DNA from: Proteromonas lacertae
Lineage: Eukaryota; Sar; Bigyra; Opalinata; Proteromonadidae
Length of the DNA stretch: 64,000 nt
Reading direction: 5' to 3'
Assembly (NCBI GenBank): GCA_002245135.1
Contig: NGBS01000901.1
Location: 19,424-83,423, forward strand
This document shows, one piece after another, positions 50,895 to 64,000 of the stretch (positions are counted from its first letter, which is position 1; every line of letters starts with the position of its first letter). The translations under genes and the position numbers were made by a program. The notes beneath the pieces were generated by a model. The model ran no database searches, had not been told where the DNA came from, and saw nothing but the letters and a program-made list of their open reading frames with translations.

Positions 50895-51878
50895 TTAAAA
50901 AAATATAATATATAATATATTTAATATATATATATACTGCATCATAAATTGTAGCAGTACAAATTTCATTCAAATCTTTACAATCATTATTATTATTACA
51001 ATTTCTACTATAAACATTTGAAGTCTAAAAAGTAATAAAATATTTTATAATTATTATTATTATACATCTTTATTAGAACATTTCTTATTCAATATTTCAT
51101 ATTTATATTCTTTACTCAATTCAATTATTTTCCTATTATAATACAAAGATAATGGATCTCTAGCATTTCCTATTACACTGATTCTTTTACTGTCTTTTAA
51201 TTTTTCATTTATATATTTCATTACGTTTTCTATTATCCTTTCTGGGTATGTATCTATTGATATTATTGGAGATGGATATGATATGTTAATTGATGTTGAT
51301 AAGGTGGTTATTAATCCAATATTACATGGATATTTTGAATTTTTGTATTTTGTCTTTAAATGATCAGTTACTGCTTTTAATACTCTGTAGGAACTTGGTA
51401 AAAATATAAAATGAGGTCTTTCTTCAGTTGGAAGTGAACATATTGAATCGACGAAATTTATGGAATTTTCTACTAATGATATGTCACTGCCATTTGACTT
51501 TGATAAGTAGAAACGAATTGACACGAATGTGGAACTAGAAATAACACAATTTTGAAGTTTTTATACTTTTCTTGTACTTCTTCAGACTCACAAAGTGGTA
51601 ATCCTTTTAATATTTCATTTACATGATCTCTCCAGAATAACAATCCAGCATTATAATAAATATCTAAATTAAAATAATATAAACAATACCATTCGAAATT
51701 CCATTATTATTTTCATCATGTAACGAAACTATTTTAATCACAGACGCAGAAGTGTATTCTTCAGGCAAATCTATCATTATGAAATCCTTCATCTATATAA
51801 TATATTGTCTTGCTATTATACACTGCAAATAACACATTTCAATATTAATAGTAATATTATTACTTGAATATAAGCCAT
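48389..51878 (-). CDS. Class-C-like receptor: periplasmic-binding-type ectodomain, 7TM, RGS domain
   Basis: About ten exons. The N-terminal exon is a signal peptide (AYIQVIILLLILKCVIC). A type-1 periplasmic-binding-protein-like ectodomain follows (DIYYNAGLLFWRDHVNEILKG, PHFIFLPSSYRVLKAVTDHL, PSILIITSPNADLLNVLSFI), then a Cys-rich linker (CPVRNPKCDLTKTICVPFN). Around seven membrane helices lie at ~49.9-49.0 kb, including FLIINIIVFVINFLILCSRL and YSFIVVVVMIIQSEVFFLY. The cytosolic C-terminus is an RGS-type helical domain: LLEEILQSPVKVAGFVLCLK, ENEIKNIYDKFIRTDG, VFEKIEEYVIEEIKNNGLIY, YIQDEYYAK. RGS domains accelerate GTP hydrolysis by G-alpha, so receptor and attenuator would share one chain. 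The family call is from motif layout and topology; ligand unknown. Confidence 0.7.
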
Positions 51879-51989
51879 AAAAAAGAAAAACGATAATAGA
51901 AAAACGACTATTTTTCTTTTTTATATTGGAATTATCAACAAACACAATACTCAATACATATATTTAAACATACAATTACATTATACTAT

Positions 51990-53092
51990 TTACATTTCAT
52001 TATTACTATTTGATTTAGGTAATACAGTAATTACTAAAGAATTCAGCTTTTGTCTTTTACAACTACTTCTTGTTGATGAATTAAATGACTTAGAACATAT
52101 GCTCATTCTTGATATTTTTTTACTCTCTTTCGTTGAATCTTTTTTCCAACTATTTTGCTTGCTATTATTGCTGCTATTATTCCGATTTAAGAATTGATGT
52201 GAAGGGAATGGTGATGGCCTTATATTCACCATATATCTTTTCTTTAATTCACATATTATCTGTTCACTCGAATAATCGTTTATATTTGGATAATAATCTG
52301 AATAAAAAGGATGTGGATTTCCTTTTATTTTTCTACTGATATAATCAATACAATTTTCTCTTGGCAATTCATTTATACTAGTAATTGGTCGAATTAAAGA
52401 ATCATAAAATGATTTTCTTGAATATATTAAACTATAATTATCAAATCCAATTACATTATTTATGATTAGCTTGCTTACAGATGATATTGTTTCAAAGCAT
52501 GAAGGATGAAATAAGATATAAGTTCGAAAATTGCTTATTCTTATTCTCTTTTCAGCTGTTCTTTCTGTTGAAGATAAAAACTCTGCTATTAACAGAGAAT
52601 TCGATTCTCTTGTACTTAGTTTATAAAAGAAATTATATACTTGTTCATCACTTAAAGTCAAATTACTACTTATTCCTGATATTGCAAATAGAATATTTAA
52701 AATATTACTTAGTGAAAATAATCCAAATATTAATATGAACAATAGATAGTCATTTATCTTTATTAAATTATCTAATGGTATATACAAAATAAATTATATA
52801 TATATATACTACAATAACTAAAGTAATCACGAAAAATTGGAAGACCTTCTATATCAATCAAATCATTTATATCTTCGATTAAAATAAAATCATTAAATGG
52901 TTTCTCATACCATTTACTTAAGTATTTCATTTGAATAAGCGAAATTTCATAATTTGACACTATTCAATTACAATTTATACTTACTATACTACAAAAGACA
53001 GTAGCTATTTTTCTGTTTATATCAGATAAAGGACAAAGCAACTCATTTTTTTTCAATTTCTTACCTCTGCTTAATGCATCTTGATACATCAT
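51990..53092 (-). CDS. Hypothetical protein, weakly EF-hand-like helical core
   Basis: Three exons join in phase. After a charged N-terminus (ALSRGKKLKKNELLC) come paired helices that loosely resemble the EF-hand layout of calcineurin-B-like proteins: LPIFRDYFSYC, then LLFILIFGLFSLSNILNILF, then SSNLTLSDEQVYNFFYKL. No intact calcium-binding loop of the DxDxDG type is visible, so calcium binding is unlikely. The C-terminal ~90 residues are Ser/Asn/Lys-rich and low in complexity (SSNNSKQNSWKKDSTKES). I do not recognise the family. It lies 112 bp upstream of the receptor-RGS gene on the same strand. Confidence 0.55.
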
Positions 53093-54645
<1,553 letters not shown>

Positions 54646-56978
54646 ATGAATGAAATGAAGGAGATAATAAAGCAGATACAACCGAATTCAGAAGTATTTA
54701 ATATATTGTATATATAATGAAAATAGATAAGAAGAGAAGTGAAATTGCTGAAATTTAAGAGTATATATGAAATAAAAGTATCAAATGACATAAAAATCAT
54801 AAAAATGTATGAATTGAAGAAGATTCCAAATAATAAATTGATGAAATATAAAGAGAATATGTTAATGATCGAAAATTTAAGTGATAAATATATGAAAAGT
54901 GAAATGAAAATGAGTGATGATAATAACTATGTAATGATTAATCGAAATAAATATGATATTGATTTAAAATATCTGATATACAATAGTGAAAATGAAATAT
55001 CCGTGAATGATGTGATATTATCAATATGTGAAAATATGAATATATTAAATGAGAATGAAATATATAATATGAATTTGAAAAGTTCCAATATAATAAATGA
55101 AAATGGTTTAATGAAAATGTGTGATATTAGTTTAAATGAATTGAGATGCGAAGATGAAATGAGAATAGAAATGAGTAAAATGGATTATATAAGTTATGAA
55201 GAATTGATTGGATTAGAATGTGATGAAGGAAGTGTGATTTGGTCAATTGGATGTATATTATATGAAATGATTTGTAAGAAATTACCTTTTAATGAAGATG
55301 ATAATATGAATAAAACAATGAACAACATAATAGAATGTAAATGGAAAGTAAAAATCTGTATAAATCCATTCTATTACAATATTCTATCCCAAATCTTCGT
55401 AAAAGAAAAATCAACTCGAATGAGTATAAAAGAGTTGTATAAAAAAATGATCAAAATGAGTGAAATGTGGAGAGATGAAAATAGTAATGTAATGATGTGT
55501 AAAGAACGAAAAGAAATGTTATTGAATATTGATTATTTAATAGAAATAATACCATTTAATTTTCAATCAGAATATTATCTTCAATATAATAGATATGAAA
55601 GTATAAATAATACTATAATTAATATTTGAATAGAAATTCGAGATTCATTGATAAGATCTTACAACAATAAACCTAATAATAGAATATTATCATTATTATT
55701 GATGATGGAATTATACAAAGATGATGAATCAATAAAAAACAGATTGAAATTTCAAATTTATCACAAATGTGAAGGATGTGTAAAAGAATGTTATTTAGAC
55801 AAGAAGATGTTTAATCTTCGACGTTTTTATGGTAGTATTTACATTGAATTAAGGGAGGGTTTTTGTTGTGAAGAAGGAATGAATTATTTCTTCAGGATAT
55901 TGAAGTTAATCAATCCAACACACTTCAATTTTTGTATAATTCTAATTATTATATTTGTATAGATTATCTATCAGTCAATAATCATCAATTATTATTTGGG
56001 TCTTTATTCTCTCAATTATCAAATCTACAAGAATTGGCTTTATTTGATTGTCATCTTACTTCTGATTTTGTTGAATCATTTGTTAAATCAATTCCATTCA
56101 TGAAATTGAAATATGTAAATCTTCGATGTATTAATTTGTTTTAATATTCCTTGAAATAGATAATCCAATTGGTCCAATAGGATTCAAATTATTAATTCCA
56201 TATTTACATTTATTAATTAGCAAATATAATGAATTGAATTTTTATAATATGAATTTAAATGATGAATCAATGATATTATTATCAGAAGAATTATATAAAT
56301 ATCCAAATCTTAAGAAAATAATAATTTGGAGTAATGATAATATCCATTCAAAAGGATTCAAAGCATTATTCGCCAAATCTTTTGTTTTTAAAATAAAATT
56401 TGATTTTAATATTAATAACAAAGAATTACTTATTGATAAAGATATTCCAGAATTAATCAAAAAAATCCAAGATGATAATTATAATTTATTATATTTATCC
56501 AAATTTCAAATTGATGATGATTTTTTCAAAGATTTTATTTTATTAAGATTAAATGAGTTTAAAAAAATAGAGGAATTAGATTTGAGTAGTATAATTTGAT
56601 ATTTTTCTATTGCTTAGATAATAGACTAACAAGTAAAAGTATAGAAATACTGATTAACAATTTATCTTCATTTCCAAATCTTAAACGTCTCAAACTATAT
56701 GGTAATGAAATTGGTGATGAAGGAATGAAAATATTATCTCCACATTTACATTTATTAGGAAGTTATATTGATTGTTTAAGTATATTTATTGTTGTGTATA
56801 TTATATAGATATGGGATTATCTTCAGTTGGATTGAAGTATTTAGTAGATGGGCTTAAGAATATTCATGAAGAGATTAATCTTGATATAAGAAACAATAAT
56901 ATAGATTTTGATGGAATAAATTACTTAGAGAATTTTATGAAAGAAAATAAAAATATAATTAAACACTATTGTTATTAA
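54646..56978 (+). CDS. Pseudokinase fused to RI-type leucine-rich repeats (copy 2)
   Basis: About seven exons, all in phase: MNEMKEIIKQIQPNSE, a 33-nt intron, then the kinase-like domain. HRD-K-N is NMN-K-N (NMNLKSSNII), DFG is DIS (KMCDISLNEL) and the structural helix is IWSIGCILYEM, so catalysis is very unlikely. A 33-nt intron inside the linker (near 55.60 kb) contains the TGA that splits the naive frame. The C-terminal half has RI-type LRRs such as LRYNPIGPIGFKLL, LDLSNNRLTSKSIEIL and LYGNEIGDEGMKIL. Four introns of ~29-32 nt cut the LRR region, each after base 1 of a codon and mostly at the consensus Asn. No frame break is needed, so this copy appears intact. Confidence 0.8.
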
Positions 56979-57118
56979 ATTGAAATAAAAATTATGAATT
57001 TCTTTAAAAGTAAAAACATAAATTATTCTAATGTTGTTTAAAATGATTATATAAATTCTATTAATGAATAACTAAATATTTATTTATTTATTAACAATAA
57101 CCAATTAATTTTAAATTA
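56979..57118. other. Short convergent spacer
   Basis: Convergent 3' ends of the LRR gene and the kinase-phosphatase gene; A/T only, no frame. Confidence 0.4.
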
Positions 57119-57827
57119 TTAAATATCAAAATCTATATCTTGATTTAATTTGTTATGATCAAAAAAGATTATTATTGCAGTTATATTATCATTAGAACCA
57201 CGCAATAAAGCTTCTTGAATTAAACTATCACAAGCATTTTGAAGATCATTTGTTTCATTGATCTTTTCTAATATAAAATTCACTACTTCTTGAGATGTCA
57301 TTGAATCATATAAACCATCACTTGCTATTACACAAAATATATCATCATTTATTAAGATTTCTTCACTTACATCAGGTTTCTATTCATTTATAATAATATT
57401 TATATATATATATATATATATATTCATACAACTGTTAATGGATCATCTAAAAATCTTTTTCTCCAACATTTTTCTTTTAACAATTTATATTCAATATCAC
57501 CAAATCCACGACTAACTCCCAATATTCCATTTAATCGATTATTTGTTACCCAACCACCAGCACTTTCAATTCTCAGCTTTTCATCTGGTAGAAACGGTTT
57601 GTGATCTTTTGTCAAATCAACTGCTTCACCATTCCTGCATAATACAACTCGACTATCACCACTATGACTTATATATAATGTACTTTGACGTAATAGCACT
57701 ACAGCTCCTGTACTTCCACTATAATCAATATGAGCTTGTTTGATTAGATTCTCCATATGATTTAAACATTTCTCACCACTTAAAATTGTACTACTATTAT
57801 TTATACTATGTTGGGATTGTTGTGTTA

Positions 57828-57861
<34 letters not shown>

Positions 57862-60800
57862 CATTGGATTTGGATTTAAACTATCACCTGATAATAATAA
57901 TAAATTATCTTTATCACTTTCACCATTTTCTTTCCCTTTTAATATCACATTTGCACTTTGGCTTCTACTGTTACTATCAGCTATTGATACTCGACGACTT
58001 TTATTATTCATATTACTTGGACTTATTATATTTGTTGGACTTACACTGATATTATTAATTGTTATAGATTGTAATGGAGATATTACATCCACCGATTTAC
58101 ATCCATATAAATCATAATTCATTGGTGATAAAGAATTACATTTCATTAAGATTGAATGATGATTTTCATTCTTTTTACGATTATTACAACTTTCTTCATA
58201 TTTCAATACTAATTTCTTATACAAATTTATATCTAAATCATTTACACTATTATTTATCCATTCTTTATCTAATTCTATAAATGTATTAGTTAAAGCATTT
58301 AAAGTATTTCTCATAAAATTCGGTTGTTCCATCAAAATTCGAGGGAAATTCTTACATAAAAATTCTGCACATTCACTTCCATTATGTCCATCAAATACTC
58401 CAAATAACCCTTGTTCTGTACTTACTTGTTTTGTATAATTATTATAATCCAATATACATAAATGACGATCTTCCATATAATTTGGTGAACCTTTTATTGC
58501 ACAAGTTGCTACTTTTATCATTAAACTATCATTACTCATCGTTGTACTGACATTCACTGTTCGAGGTAATACTCCTTTATATTTCGATACTTTACGATTC
58601 ACTAGTAAACTATCTACTAAATCTTCCATAAATAAATCACCACCACTTAAATTCTCTAATTCATAATCACTTTCTGAATCATTATCAGATAATGATGAAG
58701 CAGATCTTTGAGCTCGGCTTGTTCGTTTTAATGCTTTGTGAGTGTCAAACCTTCCTGCTGAACTTGATCGTTTCAAATGATTTCCACCATTTTCATTATT
58801 TATTATCACTTTATTATCACTTGTATTACTTAATCGATTTATTTTTATACTTCCATGTCGAATTAAATTCTTCCCTTTTTTCTTTTCTCGTTTTTCACTT
58901 CTTTCTCTCATTATTTGTAATAAATATTTACTTCTTTCACCTTTCCCTTTAGGTAATTCAAAGAACTTTCGCATCTGTTCTTCATAGGCTGTTTCCATCA
59001 AATCATTTGGATTTATTATGGATATTGAAGTACCACATCTTGGTCTTTGAATTGGACTTGTTATTTCACCTGCTGATTTACGATTCTCTCGACCTTTTGC
59101 AGTTTGTCTTACACAATCAACATAACTATTGAATCTTTGAGCTCGAGCCTTTTTACGATCACTTTTACTTTCATTTATTTGTTCTTCACCCACTGTATTA
59201 CTATTACTTCCATTTGTCATATCATTCGATTGTAATGAACCAGAAGAACAATATGATGATGGAGTTTGTTGTTGTTGTTGTTGTAAAGAAAAATCATCAT
59301 TTATTCCAAATATATCTTTATTACATTCATCTGGTTTGAATATCTGTTTTAATAATCCACTTGGTCTAGTTACTGTTGAATCTATTGCATTTCTCTTACG
59401 ATTTTGTTGTTGTTGTTGTTGTTGAATATGTGTTCGAGAATTTCGAATCCATTTCTCTAATCCATTGTGAAGTAATTCTCTTACTTTCCAATGATCTAAC
59501 GTTACTGGCATTATTCACTTCATCATCTGTTAAGATTAATTTGTGTTTATTTGTATATATTAATGGATTTATTCCACATTTCGTTGTCCAACGATGAACT
59601 CGAGCTTGATCTAAAGTCATTCGATTTTCTATTTCTTTGGTTAATAATTTGGTTATTAAATCTATCAAATCTGGATCTGTTCCTTTAGGAAATGAAGGTG
59701 TTTTGGAATGAATTGCTTGAAATAATTCTATTTGTGTACTACCAATAAATGGTGGTTCACCAAATAGAAAGTAATATAATGATATTCCCATTGCCCAAAT
59801 ATCACTCAATGGATTTATACTTGCTGAAGCTTCCCATAATTCAGGAGCCATAAAGGCAGGAGAACCATTCACTTTATTTTCACGAGTTAATCTCGAGATA
59901 CCGACGATTGTTTGTTGTGCTTCACCAAAATCACTGATTTTCACTTTTCCACTATTTGTTACTAGTAAATTTGATGGTTTTATATCACCATGAACGATTC
60001 CTTGTTGGTGTAAATATGTTAAACCTTGAATTATATCACGAAAATAACTCCAAGCAGTTTTTCTATATAAATCAATATAAATATAAATCACTATACAGTT
60101 TCTAAAGGTCGACATTTAATAGCACTTTCTGGTAAAGCAACTCCTCCTTCAACATGTTCTAATATCAAATAAACTTGATTACTTCGTGGATCATCTATTA
60201 CTTCATATAATCTAACTACATTTGGATGATTGAGTTTTTTCATTATTGCAATTTCTCTCATTAAACATTCATTTGCAGTCTATACATATAATAATAAAAT
60301 AAATAGAAATTTATATTTATACTGGATCAGTATGACCTGTTTTTATTGATTTATTTAATATTTTTATTGCATATTGATTTTTTTGAAGGATCTTCGCACA
60401 ATTCTACTTTACCATGAGCTCCTGCTCCTAATTTCTTTATTATTTTGTATTGATTGATATGTCTATTGCCACTTTGATCTACTTGTAACTTTAATAGATT
60501 TGTTTGTTCCATTGGTTTATCAATTGTTACATGTCGTTTTAATTTTGCATGAACATTTTCACCTATATCACAAGCTATTGTACTGTTCTTTTTTGCATTT
60601 TCTTGAGCTTCTCTTTCATGGGATGTTGTGGAATTTCGAGGTGATTCGTTTGTAAGCCAATCATATACTTCAGGATTATCACATTCTTCAGAACAATAAG
60701 ACATACCAACTGATCCTATTGATTGACGTGCATGTCTCCCACCTACAACAGATTGACCAATTGGTCTGACTGAAGGTTTTATTATATTGTTAGATGATGA

Positions 60801-60947
60801 TGGTAGATTTCGAGATGAATTCTGTTGACTTCCACCATTTTGATTTTTAAAAGCATTCTCATGTATATATAATTTCACTGTTTTAATTTCAACACCTGAT
60901 TCAAAAAAATTTGGAACAATCACAGGGCTAGAACCGGTACAACCCAT
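57119..60947 (-). CDS. CaMKK-like kinase joined to PP2C phosphatase, N-myristoylation signal
   Basis: Read 60947 to 57119. The protein starts MGCTGSS, a Gly2/Cys3 myristoylation-palmitoylation type signal. After a ~160-residue linker comes a kinase closest to the CaMKK group: YKIIKKLGAGAHGKVELCED, YAIKILNKSIKTGHTDP, EIAIMKKLNHPNVVRLYEV, HGDIKPSNLL (HRD is HGD), ISDFGEA, GSPAFMAPELWE, HRWTTKCG and a TDDEVNNA tail. A Gln-rich linker leads to a PP2C domain with all metal-site motifs: NYMEDRHL, GVFDGHNG, SGSTGAVV, SHSGDSR, SRGFGDIE, ASDGLYD, GSNDNIT. Single-base breaks at T7 60378-60384, T5 60058-60062 and near 59510 interrupt the joined frame. At the last, the kinase frame overlaps the PP2C frame by 116 nt. 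Two overlapping genes is the alternative. Confidence 0.75.
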
Positions 60948-61048
60948 TATTTTCTTTCCAGAATTCTAAATTCACGAAATATTAATAAGAATTAATAAAC
61001 AAACTGATAAAAAGCTTGAAGGCTTGTCATTCAACATTTTAGTTTTTA
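60948..61048. promoter_or_regulatory. Short divergent intergenic region
   Basis: Only ~100 bp separate the start codons of the kinase-phosphatase gene (-) and MCM5 (+), so both promoters must lie here or overlap coding sequence. No motif is identified with confidence. Confidence 0.4.
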
Positions 61049-63330
61049 ATGAATTGGGATTCAGGTGAGATTTATTATTCAGATCAGCATTTAGTAGATG
61101 CTAGCGAATCATCTACTTTAGAACCTTTACAAGCTCAAACAAAGTTTCAAGAGTTTTTAAGGGATTATCGTGAAAATAATGTTTATATATACCGGTATAT
61201 TTAAGTATAATTATATTTTCTTTTACTAGAAAATCATTATTGGAAAATTTCAACAGAGGTGAATATTTTGTAGAAATTGATTTAGCTCATTTAGGAATAT
61301 TCAACAATATTCTACTTGATGTATTACAGAGAGAGCCAAATTCTTATTTACCACAAGTACATCATATATAATGTTTATTTGTTCTTAATAGTTTGAAATT
61401 GCAGCTCAAAAAGTAGTGGAAGATGAATTAAATGTAGAAAATTCTCCCTCAATCAATGTATTATTAAAAAGTTCTCAAAGTTCAGTTTCAATCGATCATT
61501 AAATGTATAAATGAAATGAATTTTAATATTATATATATAAATAGGCAAATCATGTGAATAAACTAGTGAGTATTTCAGGATTAATAATCAGTGCATCTCG
61601 TTCAAGACCAAAAGCTATCAAAGTTGCAATACGTTGTTCAAATTGTAATTATTTAAAGTATATTCCAGTTCCATCTGCATTTGGAAATGTTCAATTACCT
61701 CGAAGATGTGATCGTCCTAGAAATGAAAATGAACAAGAATGTCCACTTGATCCATTTGTAATAGTAAGTGATAGAAGTGTTTATGTTGATCAACAAAGTT
61801 TAAAGTTACAAGAAATTCCTGAAGAAGTTCCAACAGGTGAAATACCTCGTCATATTTTATTAAGTGTGAATAGATATTTAGTTGATAAAGTCAGTCCAGG
61901 ATGTAGGGTAAAAATATTAGGTATTTCCAATGTGTTTAATGGTAAAGACACTTCAGTTAATGGAATTGGAATTAGAACTCCGTATATGAATGTTGTTGGA
62001 TTGAAATTAGAAAATGAAGGAAGAGGTAGAAGTGATGTTAATTTTACAAGTGAAGAAGAAAATGAATTTCTTCGAATGTCTAAAGATAAAGATATTTATG
62101 AAAAATTATGGAAATCAATAGCTCTCAAATTAGTGGTTCTTATACTGTTGATATGAAGAAAGCAATTTGTTGTTTGTTATTTGGTGGAAGTAGAAAAGTT
62201 TTACCTGATGGAATGAAATTGAGAGGTGATGTGAATGTGTTATTTTTAGGAGATCCATCAACAGCTAAAAGTCAATTCTTGAAATTTGTAGAAAAAATAG
62301 CTCCAATTGGTATATATACAAGTGGTAAAGGAAGTTCAGCCGCTGGTTTAACAGCAAGTGTAATAAAAGATAGTAATGGTGAATTCTATTTAGAAGGTGG
62401 TGCAATGGTATTAGGTGATGGAGGTGTAGTTTGTATAGATGAATTTGATAAAATGAGAGAAAGTGATCGAGTAGCAATCCATGAAGCAATGGAACAACAA
62501 ACAATATCAGTAGCAAAAGCTGGAATAACCACAATATTAAATAGTCGAAGTAGTATATTAGCTGCAGCAAATCCAGTTTATGGAAGATATGATGATAGTA
62601 AAAGTAGTAGTGAAAATATCGATTTTCTACCAACAATTCTAAGTCGATTTGATTTAATCTTTATAGTTCGAGATATTCGAAATGAAGAAAGAGATAAAAA
62701 TATGGCTCATCATATAATCAACATTCATTTAAATATGAATATGAATAATAATGGTGTAAATGATAATAATAATGAAAATGGAATAATAAGTAATGAATTA
62801 TTAAAGAAATATATAAATTACTGTCGACATAATTGTGCTCCTCGTTTGAGTAATGAAGGAATGGAAGAATTAAAAAATTATTATGTAAAAATCCGTGAAG
62901 ATGTTCGAATTAGAGCTAATGCTGAAGGAAGTGCCAATCCTTCAATTCCAATAACAATTCGTCAATTAGAAGCAATAATTCGAATAAGTGAAAGTTTAGC
63001 TAAGATGAGTTTAAATATGAATGCTAGTGTAGAGAATGTGAAAGAAGCGATGAGATTATTTAATGAAAGTACAATGAATGCATGTCGAAGTGGTTTAGTA
63101 TTAATGAGTGATAATTTAAGTGATGATTTAAAGAAACAGATAGAGAAAGCTGAGAATAGTATAAATCGTCGATTAAGTGTTGGTTCAATCGTAGTAGTTG
63201 ATAAATTGATAAGAGAGTTAGAGAATATAGGTTTAAATGGTTATGCAGTTCGTCGTGCTATTCAATTGTGATAAGTAAAGGAGATTATATAAATCAAAAC
63301 AACGAAAAAACAATGAAAAGATTAAAGTGA
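61049..63330 (+). CDS. MCM5: MCM5, replicative helicase subunit (three single-base frame breaks)
   Basis: Exons 1-3 give the N-terminal A-domain ([33 protein letters not shown]). The following exon gives [20 protein letters not shown] and a zinc-ribbon-like CSNCNY...CDRP...CPLD. The ATPase part has [13 protein letters not shown] (Walker A), [10 protein letters not shown] (Walker B), ILAAANPV (sensor 1) and [13 protein letters not shown] (arginine finger). The C-terminal winged-helix region ends with SKGDYIN and MKRLK just before 63330. In the MCM2-7 ring MCM5 sits at the 2/5 gate. Three one-base deletions are needed to keep the frame: ~61493 (before RSLN), ~62124 (SIA to QISGSYTVD) and ~63268 (AIQL to ISKGDY). 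The first would otherwise give a stop in exon 3 and the third a stop at 63271. All catalytic motifs are intact. Confidence 0.9.
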
Positions 63331-64000
63331 AAAATTGTAGTTTATTATTTGATTAATTTTGAATATTTGTATTATTATTTTGATATATAGTCATACATAT
63401 GCTTATATTACCTTAAAGTGAGTATTTCACTTTAGATAGTAATTAACTCATCTCCATACATCTTTAAAACAATTATTTTATCTAACTAATTGATAAATAT
63501 ATTGATTATTGATTATAAGATGGAAATAAAGCAAAAAAAATGAATTTCAATTTCAGAATGTTCTAGAAATTTCTTCATTTATTGTTTTTATAATTTTAAT
63601 TTTTAGAGAGATTAATTGTCACTAATTAGATATTAAAGATAAATAAAATAATTTATTAATCTCTTGAGAAAATAATAAATTAAATTAATTTATTAAACAG
63701 TTTTGCACAACAATTAAATACACTTAAGATTATAAAAATAAAAAAAAACAATCAAACCAGGAAATTTTTATCTATTTGAAGGACAAATACATGGATTTCA
63801 AAAACAGAAAAACAAATACCCTTAGTAAAATAAATGATATATTTTGTAAAAAATACAATTCCTTTAAATAAAATTCTTCATTCTGATACAATATTTTATC
63901 AATATAGAAATTTAACAAATAAAATTCAATTCTAAAAATGTTTAATGATTTAAAATTTGAATAACACGACTATTTAAAATATCTTCCAACAACCTATATT
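63331..64000. other. AT-rich spacer downstream of MCM5
   Basis: No supported frame. A small perfect hairpin (8-bp stem, 5-nt loop) lies at 63414-63434, about 85 bp past the MCM5 stop. Confidence 0.5.

Noticed and set aside
51990-53092. RGS domain or calcium-binding EF-hand in the hypothetical protein
   Set aside because: Helix spacing only loosely fits and no DxDxDG loop or RGS core motif is visible, so it is left as hypothetical.
55606-55640. Stop codon splitting the second pseudokinase-LRR gene
   Set aside because: A 33-nt intron (GTATAA to ATAG) removes the TGA and keeps the frame, giving a linker that matches the paralogue.

Overview
The window is nuclear DNA of an AT-rich, intron-bearing unicellular eukaryote. 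Nearly every gene is interrupted by tiny introns, mostly about 25-45 nt. These start GTAT(A/G) and end TAG, and many contain (AT)n. Stops are ordinary TAA, TAG and TGA, so the standard code fits. The proteome is rich in Asn/Lys/Glu runs, LRRs, coiled coils and multidomain signalling proteins. I cannot place the species. There is no rRNA, tRNA, CRISPR array or viral block that I can support. Gene models were built by hand by joining reading frames across introns with matching phase.

Layout: 0.4-2.2 kb is a 1.77-kb mobile element with ~370-bp terminal inverted repeats. 2.4-10.4 kb (-) is a ~2,600-residue IQ/Trp-repeat/ankyrin/coiled-coil protein. 10.6-13.8 kb (-) is a pseudokinase-LRR protein. 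14.1-17.1 kb (-) holds a multipass membrane protein and a GH35-like protein without its catalytic glutamates. 17.2-19.5 kb (+) holds a TEX264-like protein, an N-anchored unknown and a Cys-rich protein with a mitochondrial-type presequence. 19.8-21.0 kb (-) is a Wee1-like pseudokinase. 21.2-24.1 kb (+) is a CCCH / 3'-5' exonuclease / YbaK-like fusion. 24.2-25.1 kb (-) is the exosome subunit RRP41. 25.1-29.3 kb (+) is a secreted-type GT41 (SPY/OGT-like) protein with a second glycosyltransferase-like domain. 29.4-30.4 kb (-) is a type I membrane protein and 30.4-32.6 kb (+) an isoamylase-type debranching enzyme.

32.6-48.3 kb (-) carries two tandem ~8-kb paralogues. Each joins an MIT-like N-terminus, a calpain-type cysteine protease, calpain beta-sandwich domains, a long coiled coil and an Hsp110-like ATPase in one gene. 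This is the most unusual architecture here, and the two copies show sharp gene-conversion tracts. 48.4-51.9 kb (-) is a class-C-like receptor with a C-terminal RGS domain. 53.6-54.1 kb is a 491-bp inverted, almost identical copy of the MCM5 ATPase core. 54.6-57.0 kb (+) is the second pseudokinase-LRR gene. 57.1-60.9 kb (-) is an apparent CaMKK-like kinase / PP2C phosphatase fusion with an N-myristoylation signal. 61.0-63.3 kb (+) is MCM5. The rest is AT-rich spacer.

Two themes cut across the window. First, there are many pseudoenzymes: the GH35-like protein, the Wee1-like protein and two LRR pseudokinases. Second, about a dozen otherwise convincing genes contain single-base frame breaks, mostly in short homopolymers, with both insertions and deletions. 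Consensus errors are the simplest explanation, but each must be checked before a gene is called broken.
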